Assembly: GCA_948474755.1 (NCBI GenBank)
Contig: CAOLHI010000739.1
Coordinates: forward strand, 186,001 to 250,000
Direction: 5' to 3'
Source: Ctenosaura bakeri
Lineage: Eukaryota; Chordata; Lepidosauria; Squamata; Iguanidae
DNA: 64,000 bases
In this document: piece after piece, positions 23,172 to 33,985 of the stretch
Layout of the letters: each line of letters opens with the position of its first letter
Numbering within the stretch: position 1 is the stretch's first letter
Made by a program: the position numbers and the translations under genes
The notes under the pieces: generated by a model
What the model saw: only the letters and a program-made list of their open reading frames with translations
The model's database searches: none
Told to the model about the DNA's origin: nothing

Positions 23172-25219
23172 GAATGAGTTACTGTGGTACAAGATAGTGT
23201 AGGATCGAATCTTTGTGTTAGCTGTGGTCAGGATAATCATTGTAGTGGGCCAAATGGAGGTAATGGATTTCTTCCAAGTCATGCAGGCAAGTACATTTAA
23301 TCTGAAATGCAGGAAGGCTGTTCGTAAGCAAAAGCACAATGGGAATATTACAGGGTATCCAAGTGCAATTTAATGACCAATTAGATACTGATGTGCTAGC
23401 ATTACACTTGATGTGCTAGCATTACATCTGAAAAGATTTTAACTCGCTGTCAACCAGGTTACTATATTTGAATAATTTAAGCACTTCTTTCCTCCTCTGT
23501 TTCAAAATCAGACTTGCAGAATATCATATTTGTTGGATTTAAGCTAATTTTATAAGGAAGATCAATGGCAAGTCACATGACAAAAGGAACAATTTAAATT
23601 ATTCTCAAAGTTTTCCTCAAGAAACAACCCGACAGAACATATATATGTGCATCATGGAACATTTTCTCTTTCCGCTGATTTAATTTGTCTTCAATTTCAG
23701 TTTAGATATTAGTGCCATGAATTATGTAATACTAATGTTGAGGACTGATGTTTATACTGTACCCTCATCCCAACAAACTGGAGATAGGATCTATCAAAAA
23801 ACTGTGGATTTTATGTCTGGTTTTCTGGGAAAGAGACAGAACAGAGTTCCAGTTGTTTCTTGACCTGCATGACATGTTAAGAAATCATGCAACAAAGTTG
23901 CTGTAAGTTGAAGAATAACATTGTACCAGCATAGCACTCATCCACAGTAAGCCAGATTTATCTGGTTTACCATTTTCTGCAACTATAGCCATAGTGTGCT
24001 GTTAGCCTGAAATACTGGCTTGAAAAGGCAAATATAGGAAAGATTTCATTAAAATGGTCCTGCAGATGTACCTGTTGGTCAGGTGTCTTAGGATGGTGAT
24101 GCAAGAGACAGATCTTTTCTGGGATGGCTCTATCCTTATGGAATACTTTATCACTGGAAATATGTATAGGTTGATTTTAAAAGACCTGCTTTTAAATGAG
24201 TTGATAGGCATCTTTATTTAATAAATAAAGTTATAACATTACTTGTTTAAATGTTTTATGCTGGTTTTTTGGTACTTATATTGTAAAGTATTTTGTACTT
24301 GATTTTTAAATTTTATATTGTTTCATGTGTTTCAGGATAAAGCCTTTGAAATGCAGAATAAAAACATTTTAAGAAAATAAATAACATATACTTGTTAAAA
24401 TCTTCCTGTCTTCTCCAAAGCAAGAATTATACACTACCCATTGCCAGCAGATTTCAAGTTTTTACATGCAGCAGTTGTTAAATTAAAAAAAAAAAAACTC
24501 CACTGCCCAGTTTCATTCCCATCTCAGCAGGAAAGCCATTATGAAAGTAATATTGAAGTCAGATTGTACCCTTGGCAGTAGAAAATGCACAGAAAGTGTT
24601 AACATCCTCCAGACATAGGTAGAAAATAAAACAGATTGAAGTTATTACTTATCTTGCTGCCTAGTCAAGGAGAAATGGTTCATATAATGAAAAAAATACC
24701 CCAAAATAGAAAATAAGCCCTCACAAGGGTGGGAAATATGTTTTTAACCTGCATCTGAAACATACAATTATTACATTTACTGGCATTTTAAACACCGATA
24801 AGTATAATAGTGTGTGGGGTTGAGCAAGGAGAAGTTTCTTTTCTTGGTGGTAGTCATAAAGATAGTAGCTACTATCTTCAGAGCTAACAGTGTGACAGCT
24901 GTGGGTGAATCAACCCACTATATTTTGGCTTTCTGTTCTGCTGCTTGGTTTGCTGCCCTGACAAGTGGGTGGGAAAGTCTTTTCCTACTCATCTGCAGTG
25001 TGGATTGCTCTCATCTTTTCACACTTGTGTGTGATCACAGTAGGCCTTCCAGTGTTTGAACAGGTGGAAACATTTTGTCAAAAGGAAATTGGTCAAACAA
25101 TGAAAGAGTAACCACTGATGGGAACCAGACAGCTAGATATTTTGAATAGGTAATATGAATTGTTACAAAGGTTTGCACATACAATTGGCTGGTTCACAAG
25201 AGAGTTCTAGGAGGGGTGA
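23172..25219. other. CACNB2 intron 2, no feature
   Basis: Unique-looking intron. A short direct repeat (GATGTGCTAGCATTACA, twice) lies near 23390-23427 and a poly(A) tract near 24485-24498. No exon is supported. Confidence 0.45.
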
Positions 25220-25278
25220 GAGCCTAGCATGATGTAGTGGTTTCAGTGTTGGACTAAGATTGTGGGAGGCCAGGGGCT
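25220..25278 (+). mobile_element. Sauria-type SINE head fragment
   Basis: GAGCCTAGCATGATGTAGTG followed by GTGTTGGACTAAGATTGTGG; the B-box and body are missing. Confidence 0.65.
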
Positions 25279-25478
25279 TTTTAGTCAAGCTATTATGTCT
25301 CACTGATGCAAAGATCTTAGGAGAAGAACATAGGAATTGTTTTAAGAGTTTTGTCATTGATGTTAATCCTGTGTAAACTCCTGTGTTTCATGTGAAAACA
25401 TACCATTTAACAGTAAATTATTTTGGAGGCTAGATTTGGGCTGAAAAGTGATTCGTGAGTTGAATAAATTTAAGACTA

Positions 25479-25950
25479 CAGTTGGCCCTCCATGTTTGCT
25501 AAAGTTAGGGACACAGGACCCCCACAAAAGTGGAAGAACCTAAATATCAAAATGTGTGTGTGTCTGGGAAGGGGGCTGAGGCGCAGTAGGAAGAGCTGAC
25601 ACCCAGGGTTCAAACCAGGTCAGGAAAAGGAGAGCAAAGGGTCAGCATGGTGTCCATATACTTCCTCTGTCTTACCCATCTCTTTCCTTGGAGGTGTGTG
25701 TGGGGCATTGGAAGAGGGTTTGTGGTGCTGAGAAAATAGGTCTGCAATGCATCCTTAGCTGGCCAGGTAATGGCTGGTAGAGGAAGAGGAGGACCAGAGG
25801 CAGATTTTAAAAGGGCTGAAAAATCTGATTGGAGCCACTGAGAGGGGAGGTTCTCCTGGAAAAAAATGCTTGAGGTGTGGCTAGGGTTGGAGAAACTCGC
25901 AAATAATCAAATCCATGAAAGTAACACCTGCAAATGTGGTGGGCGAACTG
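25479..25950. mobile_element. Tigger-like MITE, copy 2
   Basis: It begins CAGTTGGCCCTCCATG and ends GGTGGGCGAACTG, with TA on each side (25477-25478, 25951-25952). The interior is collinear with 3144-3627, including CAAAATGTGTGTGTG, GGTTTGTGGTGCTGAGAAAA and GGTTGGAGAAACTCGCAAAT. Confidence 0.82.
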
Positions 25951-28695
25951 TAGATACAATATAACTTTCTAGGGCTTGAATTGAAAAGTGTGCATGTTTG
26001 GATATACATGTTCATGTGTTTATTAAATTTGGTCGGCTCTTGAAGTGGCTTAGAATTAAAAACACATAAACATTTATAATAGGTTTGTATATCCTGTTTA
26101 TGGCAATCACTTCAAGTTCTTAATAGTTGTATTCCAGGTTGCAGACTCTATTCCAGAGGGAACAGAAGAAACAACTGGTGTAGCACATAAGTTCGAGTCA
26201 GTATATGACTCTTGCTACAAGATATCAACCCACAGAAGTAGCCCTGCTATTGGTCTGGAGTGTATTCTGCTCCCTTTATCTGAGAGTGAGCAGAATAAGG
26301 TTGCTACATATGCAACACCAAAAAAGAGACAAAGATAGGCATGCATTTGTAGAAAATGTACATATGCAAATTTCAGTACATAGATGCAATTTAGAATTAA
26401 TTGCTATCATGTAAATAGAAATTTAGTACAACTCATCAAAGTAAGGAAGACTGTGACCAAGTGACTTAGGTATCTTTCTAGTCTGCTGGCCATGGGCCAA
26501 TTACTGCCAATTACCCTGTTCTCTTAATTCTGATTCTTTATTTTTAAACAGGATATGGACTTCAGAAGTAGACAAGCATCAGACTGGGAGTGCTTTGAAA
26601 GAGAGAACTTTCTTTAGATAGCTCTTCAAATAGTCTGTTTTTAAAGTTGGACACATAGGGTCAGTGACATATAGGGACCCCCACCTTTTGACATCCCTGT
26701 TATCTGATAACTTACTGTTTTGATGCTTCCAAATTAAGAACAAGTTCCATTAGTTCAATGAGGGTTCCACTCTTTCATCAGTTCTTCTTGCCTATGGAAC
26801 TGCTTGTGTGCATGAACTGCTTGCAAAGCCAGCTGAAGAGACTTTGCAAGAAGCTGTGCTTCGTCCCAAGGGAGCCTCTGTAAGTCCTTCTTGTTCCTTA
26901 CAGTACAGTACATGGGTTCTGCTTTTCAACCAATTCCATTTTCTGACAGTGCTCCAGTCCCTAACCTGTCAGATAAGTGCAGGAAGCCTGTACACATGTA
27001 TAAATGTGGCTTATGTGTGTGTTTGTGTCTTTTTGGATGGGGTACTGGGAACTATCCTCTAGCCTTCCAGCCACCACCCCCAGTTTTCAAGGCTTGAGAA
27101 GGGCTGCTGCAGCTGCTAGTGATGGGGGTGAGAAGGAGGAGGCAATTCAGATGATGGTGTGACTTTACTACACTCCCAAGGAAAGAAAAAAGGAGACTAA
27201 CTGCTTCTTCATTGTCTGAATTGCATCCCACCACCATTCCGCTTGCCTCTAGTAAGCAAGAGCAGCATAGCTTCTGTTAGAGCTGCCAAGGTGTGGGGAG
27301 GACATGGAACTGTGAGTGTTGAAGCATTAAGTTCTATCTGCTCAAGCTAGGATCTCAGGTATGATGAGTCTGTGGGAAGTCATTGGTTGTAATCTCCTGA
27401 TAGAGGAGGCTTTTCTGATTTCCAGTAGTTTAATAAATTGAAATAGAGAAGATTTTTTAAAACAATGACAATGACCCATGGCTGGTATTGTGCTAATAAT
27501 TTATCTGACATGGCAGGACTTTTATTGAGAAGTTACTGTATATCCTTAGTTTTCTTCATCTGTAAAATATGAATATATCTTTATTTCCTTTTACCTTACT
27601 TTTTAGCAGTATTGGTCTATTTGAGAGCTTTATAGCAATTCGGACGTAGATTAGTAAATTATATCATGTAATGTATATGAGAAAATGAACTTCACTGTGC
27701 CTCTCGGAGCTGTTTTTATGCTTGGCTGTAATCTGCTGGTTTCAAGTTTCTAGTTAAAACAAAACCAAGATACTACAGCCTGAAATGTGACCCCTTTTGT
27801 TGCATGATGTTTAAAGTAAATAACCACTTGTATGCCCCCACTTTTTCCAGAATACTTTGTTCTACACTAATAACTTTAAGCTGTTCTCTGATGTTACTGT
27901 CTAATTGTGGATCATGTGCCTTGAAAAAGTTACTGTCATGGTCCATTCACAATTGATATAGTTTTTTATGTTCTATCAAAAAAAACCTTTATTTTCTCTA
28001 AACTTGTATTGTATTAATGTACTAACAAGTTTTGTGGTGAGTTGCTGTTGAAAGCACAATTAAAATAACTCCAACTCTATTCTAGAATCTTTCATTCTTT
28101 CAGCCATCAAGCCATTTCAGTTTATTGTATTTCATTGATGAGCTTGGAGAATTCCATCTAAAAATATAGCTTTTCTTCCAATTCTTCATCATGTAGGAAG
28201 AGAGATTCCGGCCTCTTTATCTTCCTCTCACCATCCATTATAATCTGGAAAATTGTCCCTATGTGCTGCAATTAGGTGTGAAAAAGCCTTTCATTCCTTA
28301 TCTAGCTTTTAATGCATGGTGGGATGGGGTTTTTTGAATGTCTGAATGTGTTTTGTTTGACAGTGGGTGTACATGACTATGAGATCTGGAGTGATCCGGC
28401 CAATTTAAGTTTGACTCCATCCACATTTTATAGGAGGTGTGCCCTCTTTAGACACATAGCTCCTGGAAATGTTAGCCACAGGGGGAAATTACCCTGGGGC
28501 CAAAACAGTGCCCCATGCCCAGTCTACTTAGACCCAAGTTTTCGATATCAGATTTCCTATCCTCATTTCTTGGTTTTTCTTTCTCTTTATTGCACCAGGA
28601 TGTGTACTTGTAAAAATGACACAGAAAGGAAAATTTCACCATGTCATTTCTCCTCATCCCTCAAAGGATATAGACTAGGGAGGCGGGGTAACTGT
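25951..28695. other. CACNB2 intron 2, no feature
   Basis: About 2.7 kb of unique-looking intron. Frames up to 132 codons near 28312 have no domain and no exon-like boundaries that I can support. Confidence 0.4.
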
Positions 28696-28857
28696 GGAAG
28701 ATTGCATTAATCCCTCCCAGGACTTTTTGGAGGGAAGTACCCCTCAACTGCACCAGTTTGTACCGTCTGATGTACCCCCAAACCCATTAAAGGATATAGG
28801 CATATTAACAATGTTTTCAGCCCTTCCTGGCCCCCAGAGAGCATTTTGTGGCAATTT

Positions 28858-28983
28858 CTTTTTTTTGAAAAAATTGAATTTTTTTCATTTTTTTTTTACC
28901 TTTACCTTTTTCTTTACCTTTTTTTTTACCTTTTTTACATTTTTTTACCTTTTTTTTTTTTACCTTTTTTTACCTTTTTTACC
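28858..28983. repeat. Poly(T)-ACC low-complexity array
   Basis: Runs of T (5 to 11) separated by ACC or ACA repeat for about 125 bp. Two overlapping frames of 157 and 190 codons read through it as Phe-rich low complexity and are not genes. Confidence 0.85.
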
Positions 28984-29690
28984 AAGGGACCTCCAAACAT
29001 GGATGCTCTCCATACACTCTATACATCATTTGGGGACATTCTGGAGCCCAGGGGGTTGCAGAAATGGCCCTCTGAGGCTGCATGTGGCCTCCACACTGCA
29101 CTTTGCCCATCCCAGTGTAGACCTTCCAGACTACCACATTCTACTCATTCCTGCTTTCTATCCATAGCCCTTTCCATCCCCACGAACAGTCTGAAACTTT
29201 GTCTAATCACTAGTCTGTCGTTAGTTCCTCCACTCATTTTCAGTTTTTCTTTACTCGCTGTTTTCTTTTGTGAATTTGCTTTTTTACTATCTGTTTCCTA
29301 TGCCTACTATCTCATTGACTCTCTAGTGGCCCTTCCTGCCAATATCAGTCTCTTATATTCAGATCCTATACTCAGAATCTTTTTTTTATTCAATCTCTTT
29401 TCAAAAAGTTTTTTTTGAAGTTCCTGTCTTAATCTTTTTATTGTCTTCTGTCCTGAGAAGATTCTTCTGATAGCTTCTTCTAGCAGATCATTCCAAGATT
29501 GCACATAGCTCAACCAATAGGAACCAGAAGTTCCACTGCTACAACCAAAGAAATAGTTAGATTTAGATTGGAATTCTGCTCTTAATTTCAGTGAGATGTG
29601 GATTTTGTGTTATATATATGTATGTATAGTTGTGTACATGTGTGGTTATGTTTCACATGATTTTCTTAGACTATGAATATTTAGAAGTAG
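28984..29690. other. CACNB2 intron 2, no feature
   Basis: Moderately GC-richer at the start, then T-rich. A 68-codon Lys/Arg-rich minus-strand frame at 29307-29513 has no supporting context. Confidence 0.4.
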
Positions 29691-29799
29691 TCTTTGCCAG
29701 TTCTTTCCTCTGAAAAGTAGCCGATACCACCTGGTCTGCCATACAGGAACTAAAGAGGGCTGACTTGTTTAGCTTCTAAGATCATACAGTGTTTAGGCC
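29691..29799 (-). mobile_element. 5S-rRNA-derived SINE fragment
   Basis: TTGCCAGTTCTTTCCTCTGA followed by an inverted 5S-like stretch (GGCTGACTTGTTTAGCTTCT ~ reverse of AGAAGCTAAGCAGG). Compare the clearer copy at 47850-48076. Old and diverged. Confidence 0.55.
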
Positions 29800-29846
29800 C
29801 CCTTAATTTGATTCTTATGGAAACGGTAGACTGAAAAATAATAGTT

Positions 29847-30260
29847 CAGATTGAGTATCTCTTATCGGACATGCTTGGGACCAGAAGTGCTCTATATATT
29901 GGATTTTTTCAGATTTTGGAAAACAGTACCTTTTTGGAATGGTCTCACTTCCCGTTCATTTGCTACTAGCGTTGTGTATGAGACACGAGGCTGGAGAGAG
30001 ACTGAATATCTGTGAAATGGTGGGAATCAAAACAGTGTTTGGCATGAATCCACCCCTCCTCCCATTTCACAGAGTCTCCCTTTTTTGCTGCCAGCTGCCT
30101 GCTTCTGCCTTTGAGACTGCAGCTGAGGCACTCCTCAGAGCTGAGAGATGAACAAGCAGGAGTGCTACAGCTCTCACTTTGAATGCAGAAGCCAGTGGCT
30201 GGTGGCAAAAAGTTTTGTGTTTTTGGACTTTGGATTTCTGGATAACGGAGGCTCAACCTG
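29847..30260. mobile_element. Tigger-type MITE with CAGRTTGAG ends
   Basis: The left end is CAGATTGAGTATCTCTTATC; the right end on the other strand is CAGGTTGAGCCTCCGTTATC. About 20 bp match with a few differences. TA follows the right end, while the left flank is TT. The ends resemble the mammalian Tigger-derived MITEs that start CAGGTTGAGTATCCC. No coding potential. Confidence 0.65.
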
Positions 30261-30444
30261 TAACATAGTAATGGTTAGACTTACAGATACATAACCTCAA
30301 AGATAGAGTCCAACACAAAATAAAATTACACTTCATCAAAAGGTTCAGATCACCTGTGTTTTGAACAGAAACATATGTGTGCATGTATTTGTTATTTTTA
30401 AAATCATATTCCATGTGTTAATCAGTTCACCCGTCTAAAGAGTC

Positions 30445-30666
30445 TAGGAGCCCTGGTGATGCAGTGGTTAAATGCCGATATTGCAGCCACAACGTTGTGA
30501 GTTCAATCCTTCAGGGCTCCAGGTTGACTCAGCCTTCTGTAGGTTGGTAAATGAGTACCCACCTTGTTGGGGACAATTAGATTACAAAATTGTAAACTGC
30601 TTAGGGAGTGCTTAGCACTGATAAGTGGTATAGAAATGTAACTGCTATTGCTAACTGCTATTGCTA
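30445..30666 (+). mobile_element. L2/MIR-tailed tRNA SINE
   Basis: GAGCCCTGGTGATGCAGTGG head, GTTGTGAGTTCAATCC B-box, CCAGGTTGACTCAGCCTTC core, then an L2-like tail (TGTAAACTGCTTAGGGAGTG, GGTATAGAAATGTAACTGC) and (TATTGC)n. This SINE family is distinct from the Bov-B-tailed ones. Confidence 0.8.
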
Positions 30667-31268
30667 TAAAGATGAATCAATAACTGGTTTTTTAATGACT
30701 GCTGTTAATAAGGTTATTCTCAATATCACTAGTTTCTGTGTTTCATTCCTCTCTGACCTTGCTATTTACAATTTTCTGTTTAAAATTCACACATGACACA
30801 GTGTAACACATGCATCAGAATGCATCTGATGAAATAGGCTGCAATTCACAAATATGTATGTCAATTTTTAAGGTACTTTGAAGGTATGATATCTTTAAGA
30901 TAATCACATTTATTCTCCCTGGAACAGACATACATGGGTAACTGTGAAAACTGGTTGCTAAAAAACAATTGGCTTAACTGTTTTGTGCTTTTATGCATCC
31001 CTAATTTGAGATTTTTCCACTTTCCATTTCCCTAGCTTCTTCCCCTCCCTTTAATACCTTTACAGTGGAATTTTAGAACTGAATATTAAAAGAGAAGTAC
31101 CAGAAAATTCCCTTCCCCCAAACACACACATTGGTGTCAATGTTCGATTTGGCTATCTGTTTTCCATTTGGCTTTGATCCTGTTGCTTGACACAAACTTA
31201 ATACTGGGACACACTTGCACCTGCATTTTTCTAAGGACAGTTGTTTGGTACTAGCTTATGTATGAGGA
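30667..31268. other. Intron 2 upstream of the acidic ORF
   Basis: It includes a pyrimidine-rich tract and a strong acceptor-like site (CCTTTACAG, AG at 31064-31065). An in-frame TGA at 31263-31265 means any exon starting there would carry untranslated sequence before the ATG at 31269. Confidence 0.4.
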
Positions 31269-31502
31269 ATGGCAGAAGTCTTTGTAGAAGAAACACCAAA
31301 TATTGAAGCAACATCAACTGTAGAAGAAACACAGCATGAAAATGAAGCAGAAAACTCAGATGTACAATTTTGTAAAGATGCACAGAATACAGATGAAAGT
31401 ACAGAAGAGTCCCAAAATAAAGATGAACAAGGAAATGAGAAGGAACCATCTAATGCAAATGAAAATCAAGAAGCAAAGGAAACTAAAACTGAAACAGAAC
31501 AG
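31269..31502 (+). CDS. Candidate alternative first coding exon of CACNB2 (acidic N-terminus)
   Basis: An open frame of 78 codons begins MAEVFVEETPNIEATS and ends in ETKTETEQ, followed by CAG|GTAAAA, a plausible splice donor. It ends in phase 0, the same phase as exons 1 and 2 of CACNB2, so it could splice in frame to the shared GSADSY exon downstream. The ATG has G at -3 and G at +4. An in-frame stop lies two codons upstream. The product would have about 24 acidic against 5 Lys residues and no Arg, with no domain I recognise; it is probably disordered. Beta subunits are known for alternative first exons that change membrane targeting and inactivation, but I do not recall this one. The alternative is a chance frame in A-rich DNA; the protein-like composition and exact phase argue against that, but only moderately. 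Confidence 0.45.
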
Positions 31503-33794
31503 GTAAAATAAATGTATTGACATCTATGCGTTCCTTTGCTCTTAGCTTTTTAAATGTCTTGTATGTAATGCTTAGACTTTATGTTAAAAATGTTTGAGAC
31601 AATCACATTTGAATTATATACTTTGGGGTAAGTCAAATTTAGGGAAAAGATTTACAGAAATGAAGACCTTTCTGTCTGTGTGGCTGAGTGGAATTAGTTA
31701 TAGCTTTTAAGCTAGAGAGCTTGCAGTCTTTTAATAATGTAGAGAGTGTACAGTGACAGGGGGTTGGCACATATATGAGGTATAGTATTTAAGTGAAAAT
31801 ATCTGTATTGCACATCTTTACTTTTCAGTTAAAAGTGTAGCAGTACTTTAGAATATGAAATCCAAGCATTCTTTACTATTATATTTGATTATCCCTAATC
31901 TTGCAAGGTATTTTGTGAAAAGCAGATAACTACAAAGATACTTGAAAGTGAAAAAAGGGTATTTAAGAGTAACAGAAGTTTGTTTACACTAGGAGTGAGC
32001 AGACTGAGTAATTTGCAGTAGATTTGTAAAAGTTTCCAACTTCCATGTTTTGGGACAATAGTAGTGACTCGAAGTGATTTCGAGGTGGGGGAGAGAGACA
32101 AGAAGGGCATATTGAGGTGAAATGTCTATGAACTCAGTTGTAGTATTGACAAGAATTTCTGGGTGAGTGGATACTCAGGGTCACCCTGTTCCTTGAACTT
32201 AAGTGTATGACTCTTCTTATGCTTAGTGCTGGCTAATGGGCTTCAGGATTTTTGTTGGAAAAAAGCAAAGTGAATCTTACAAGCCTGAAGTCTGTCAACT
32301 CTTGATTTAGTCCTAAATCCAACTGCTAGTTCCACCTGGAGCAGAGCCTTTCATTGAATTAATAACGAAATCAACATGCCCTATGGATTTAATGGATGTG
32401 TACACTAGATGTGACTAGCAGTTGGCTAGGCCTTGAAGTCAACATAATGGTAGCAGCATTATAAATTATTGTTATTCTTGCCCTTTAAAATGCATTCTGT
32501 AATTTCTAAAACAGTATCTAAATTTTGGCAAAAGCTACTTTCACAGCATTAAAGTTTTTGAAGTAGAGGTGTAATGTTTTTTATACACATCAAGGTACTA
32601 GTATTTTGTGCTTTCCTGATATTATGCAAAGAGAGGACAATCTGTTTCTATGGAGAATCATACCAAAATTGCACAAATACAATCTATGGAAAATTAATAA
32701 TAATGTACAAAATATAGCAAAGCTGCTAGTGCTTCTAAAAAGCCCAGATGTAGATTTCGTTCAGAAGACGAGAATATGTTTTAACAGCATGATAGCTGAT
32801 TAAAATAATAATAAAAAGGATACTTTTAAAGCTTTTTTCCCTTCATTGTTGTTTGGGAACAAATGATATGGTAATAACTCTACTCAAAGGAAAATTTCCA
32901 AGCATTTCAGCCATTTCAAACATTGCAGAAACATTTGTGTATTGCCCTGGTGAACATGAGAAGGGATGTGGTCATATTGTACAGTAGATGGCTTTTTTCC
33001 AAAATTTGGCTTGGCAAGCAAATGAGTATATATATTCTGACTATTAGCTCTTGTATTTTTTTATTGGTTGCATGATGAACTGTTTATAATTTGAGGAAAG
33101 ATGTGAGTAGCAGTGCTTGTATTGGAAGAAAATCTAAATGAATAATCCTTGATAAATGAGTGTCAAAAATACTTCATGATTTCTCCATTTTAAAACTGAC
33201 CTAATATTTTTAGGATAGTTTGTGTGGTGTTTAAGTAACAAGAAAATATCTTTCACATTTTAGAAATCAAAACTGCGCATACTATTATTCTTGATACATT
33301 ATTAGTATTGCCCAGATTCACACGGGTTAAAAACCCTTTCTCCTGGTTCTCTTTCCATCCTACCCCACTCCTCTTAAGTATTCTTCTTCTTTCTTGAGCT
33401 ATCCAGGTGATGTTGTCTTCTTGTTTTTCTCTCCCTTCAATTTAGAAGTCATTCAGCCTGCTCCTCTGATCACTCCCTTTTACCCGTAACTCAAAATGAT
33501 CATTGCTTTGGAGCAGTTGAAGCTTGCCACCATAGCAACATAGCACTAGATAGTCTCCTTTTTATCTCAGTTCATGAGATTGTTTGCAGGAAATTGGCAC
33601 TGAAAAAACTTACATTAGTAAGAAGTTTGGCTCACACTGATTCATTAATTTCAACACTGATTTCAAATGGTTAAAAAGCATTAAATACATAACAATGAGA
33701 ATAGAAACATCCTCTTCTGAAACAACCTGTGAATAGTGAAAGGCCTGTCTCAGTTTTAAGAAAAATTATCATTATCTATTGGTGGATGGAGAGC
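31503..33794. other. CACNB2 intron 2, no feature
   Basis: AT-rich unique sequence; I find no exon or repeat family. Confidence 0.45.
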
Positions 33795-33985
33795 ATAGAA
33801 TGGACCAGCTCAGCTGTCTGTGGTAGAGAGTTCCACAGTCTAGGAATAGTCAGCAGGAAAGCCCTCACATGTCCTTACCAAACATGCATGTGACAGTGGT
33901 ATAAATGAGAGAAAGGCCTCTCCTGAGAATGTTAAAACTTGAGGAATCTCACATAGGGAGGTAATGGTCTTTCAGACAAATATAG
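33795..33985 (-). mobile_element. CR1/L2 LINE fragment
   Basis: GAGAGTTCCACAGTCTAGGA and AGGAAAGCCCTCACATGTCC match the reverse strand of reptile LINE ORF2 ends. Short and decayed. Confidence 0.5.

Noticed and set aside
22947..23339. 130-codon minus-strand frame
   Set aside because: Its centre is the compound microsatellite translated as Ser-Leu and Arg-Glu repeats.
28846..29418. 190-codon Phe-rich frame
   Set aside because: Created by the poly(T)-ACC array; low complexity, not a membrane protein.
29307..29513. 68-codon basic minus-strand frame
   Set aside because: Looks protein-like at first, but has no homolog I recognise, no start context and T-rich flanking DNA.
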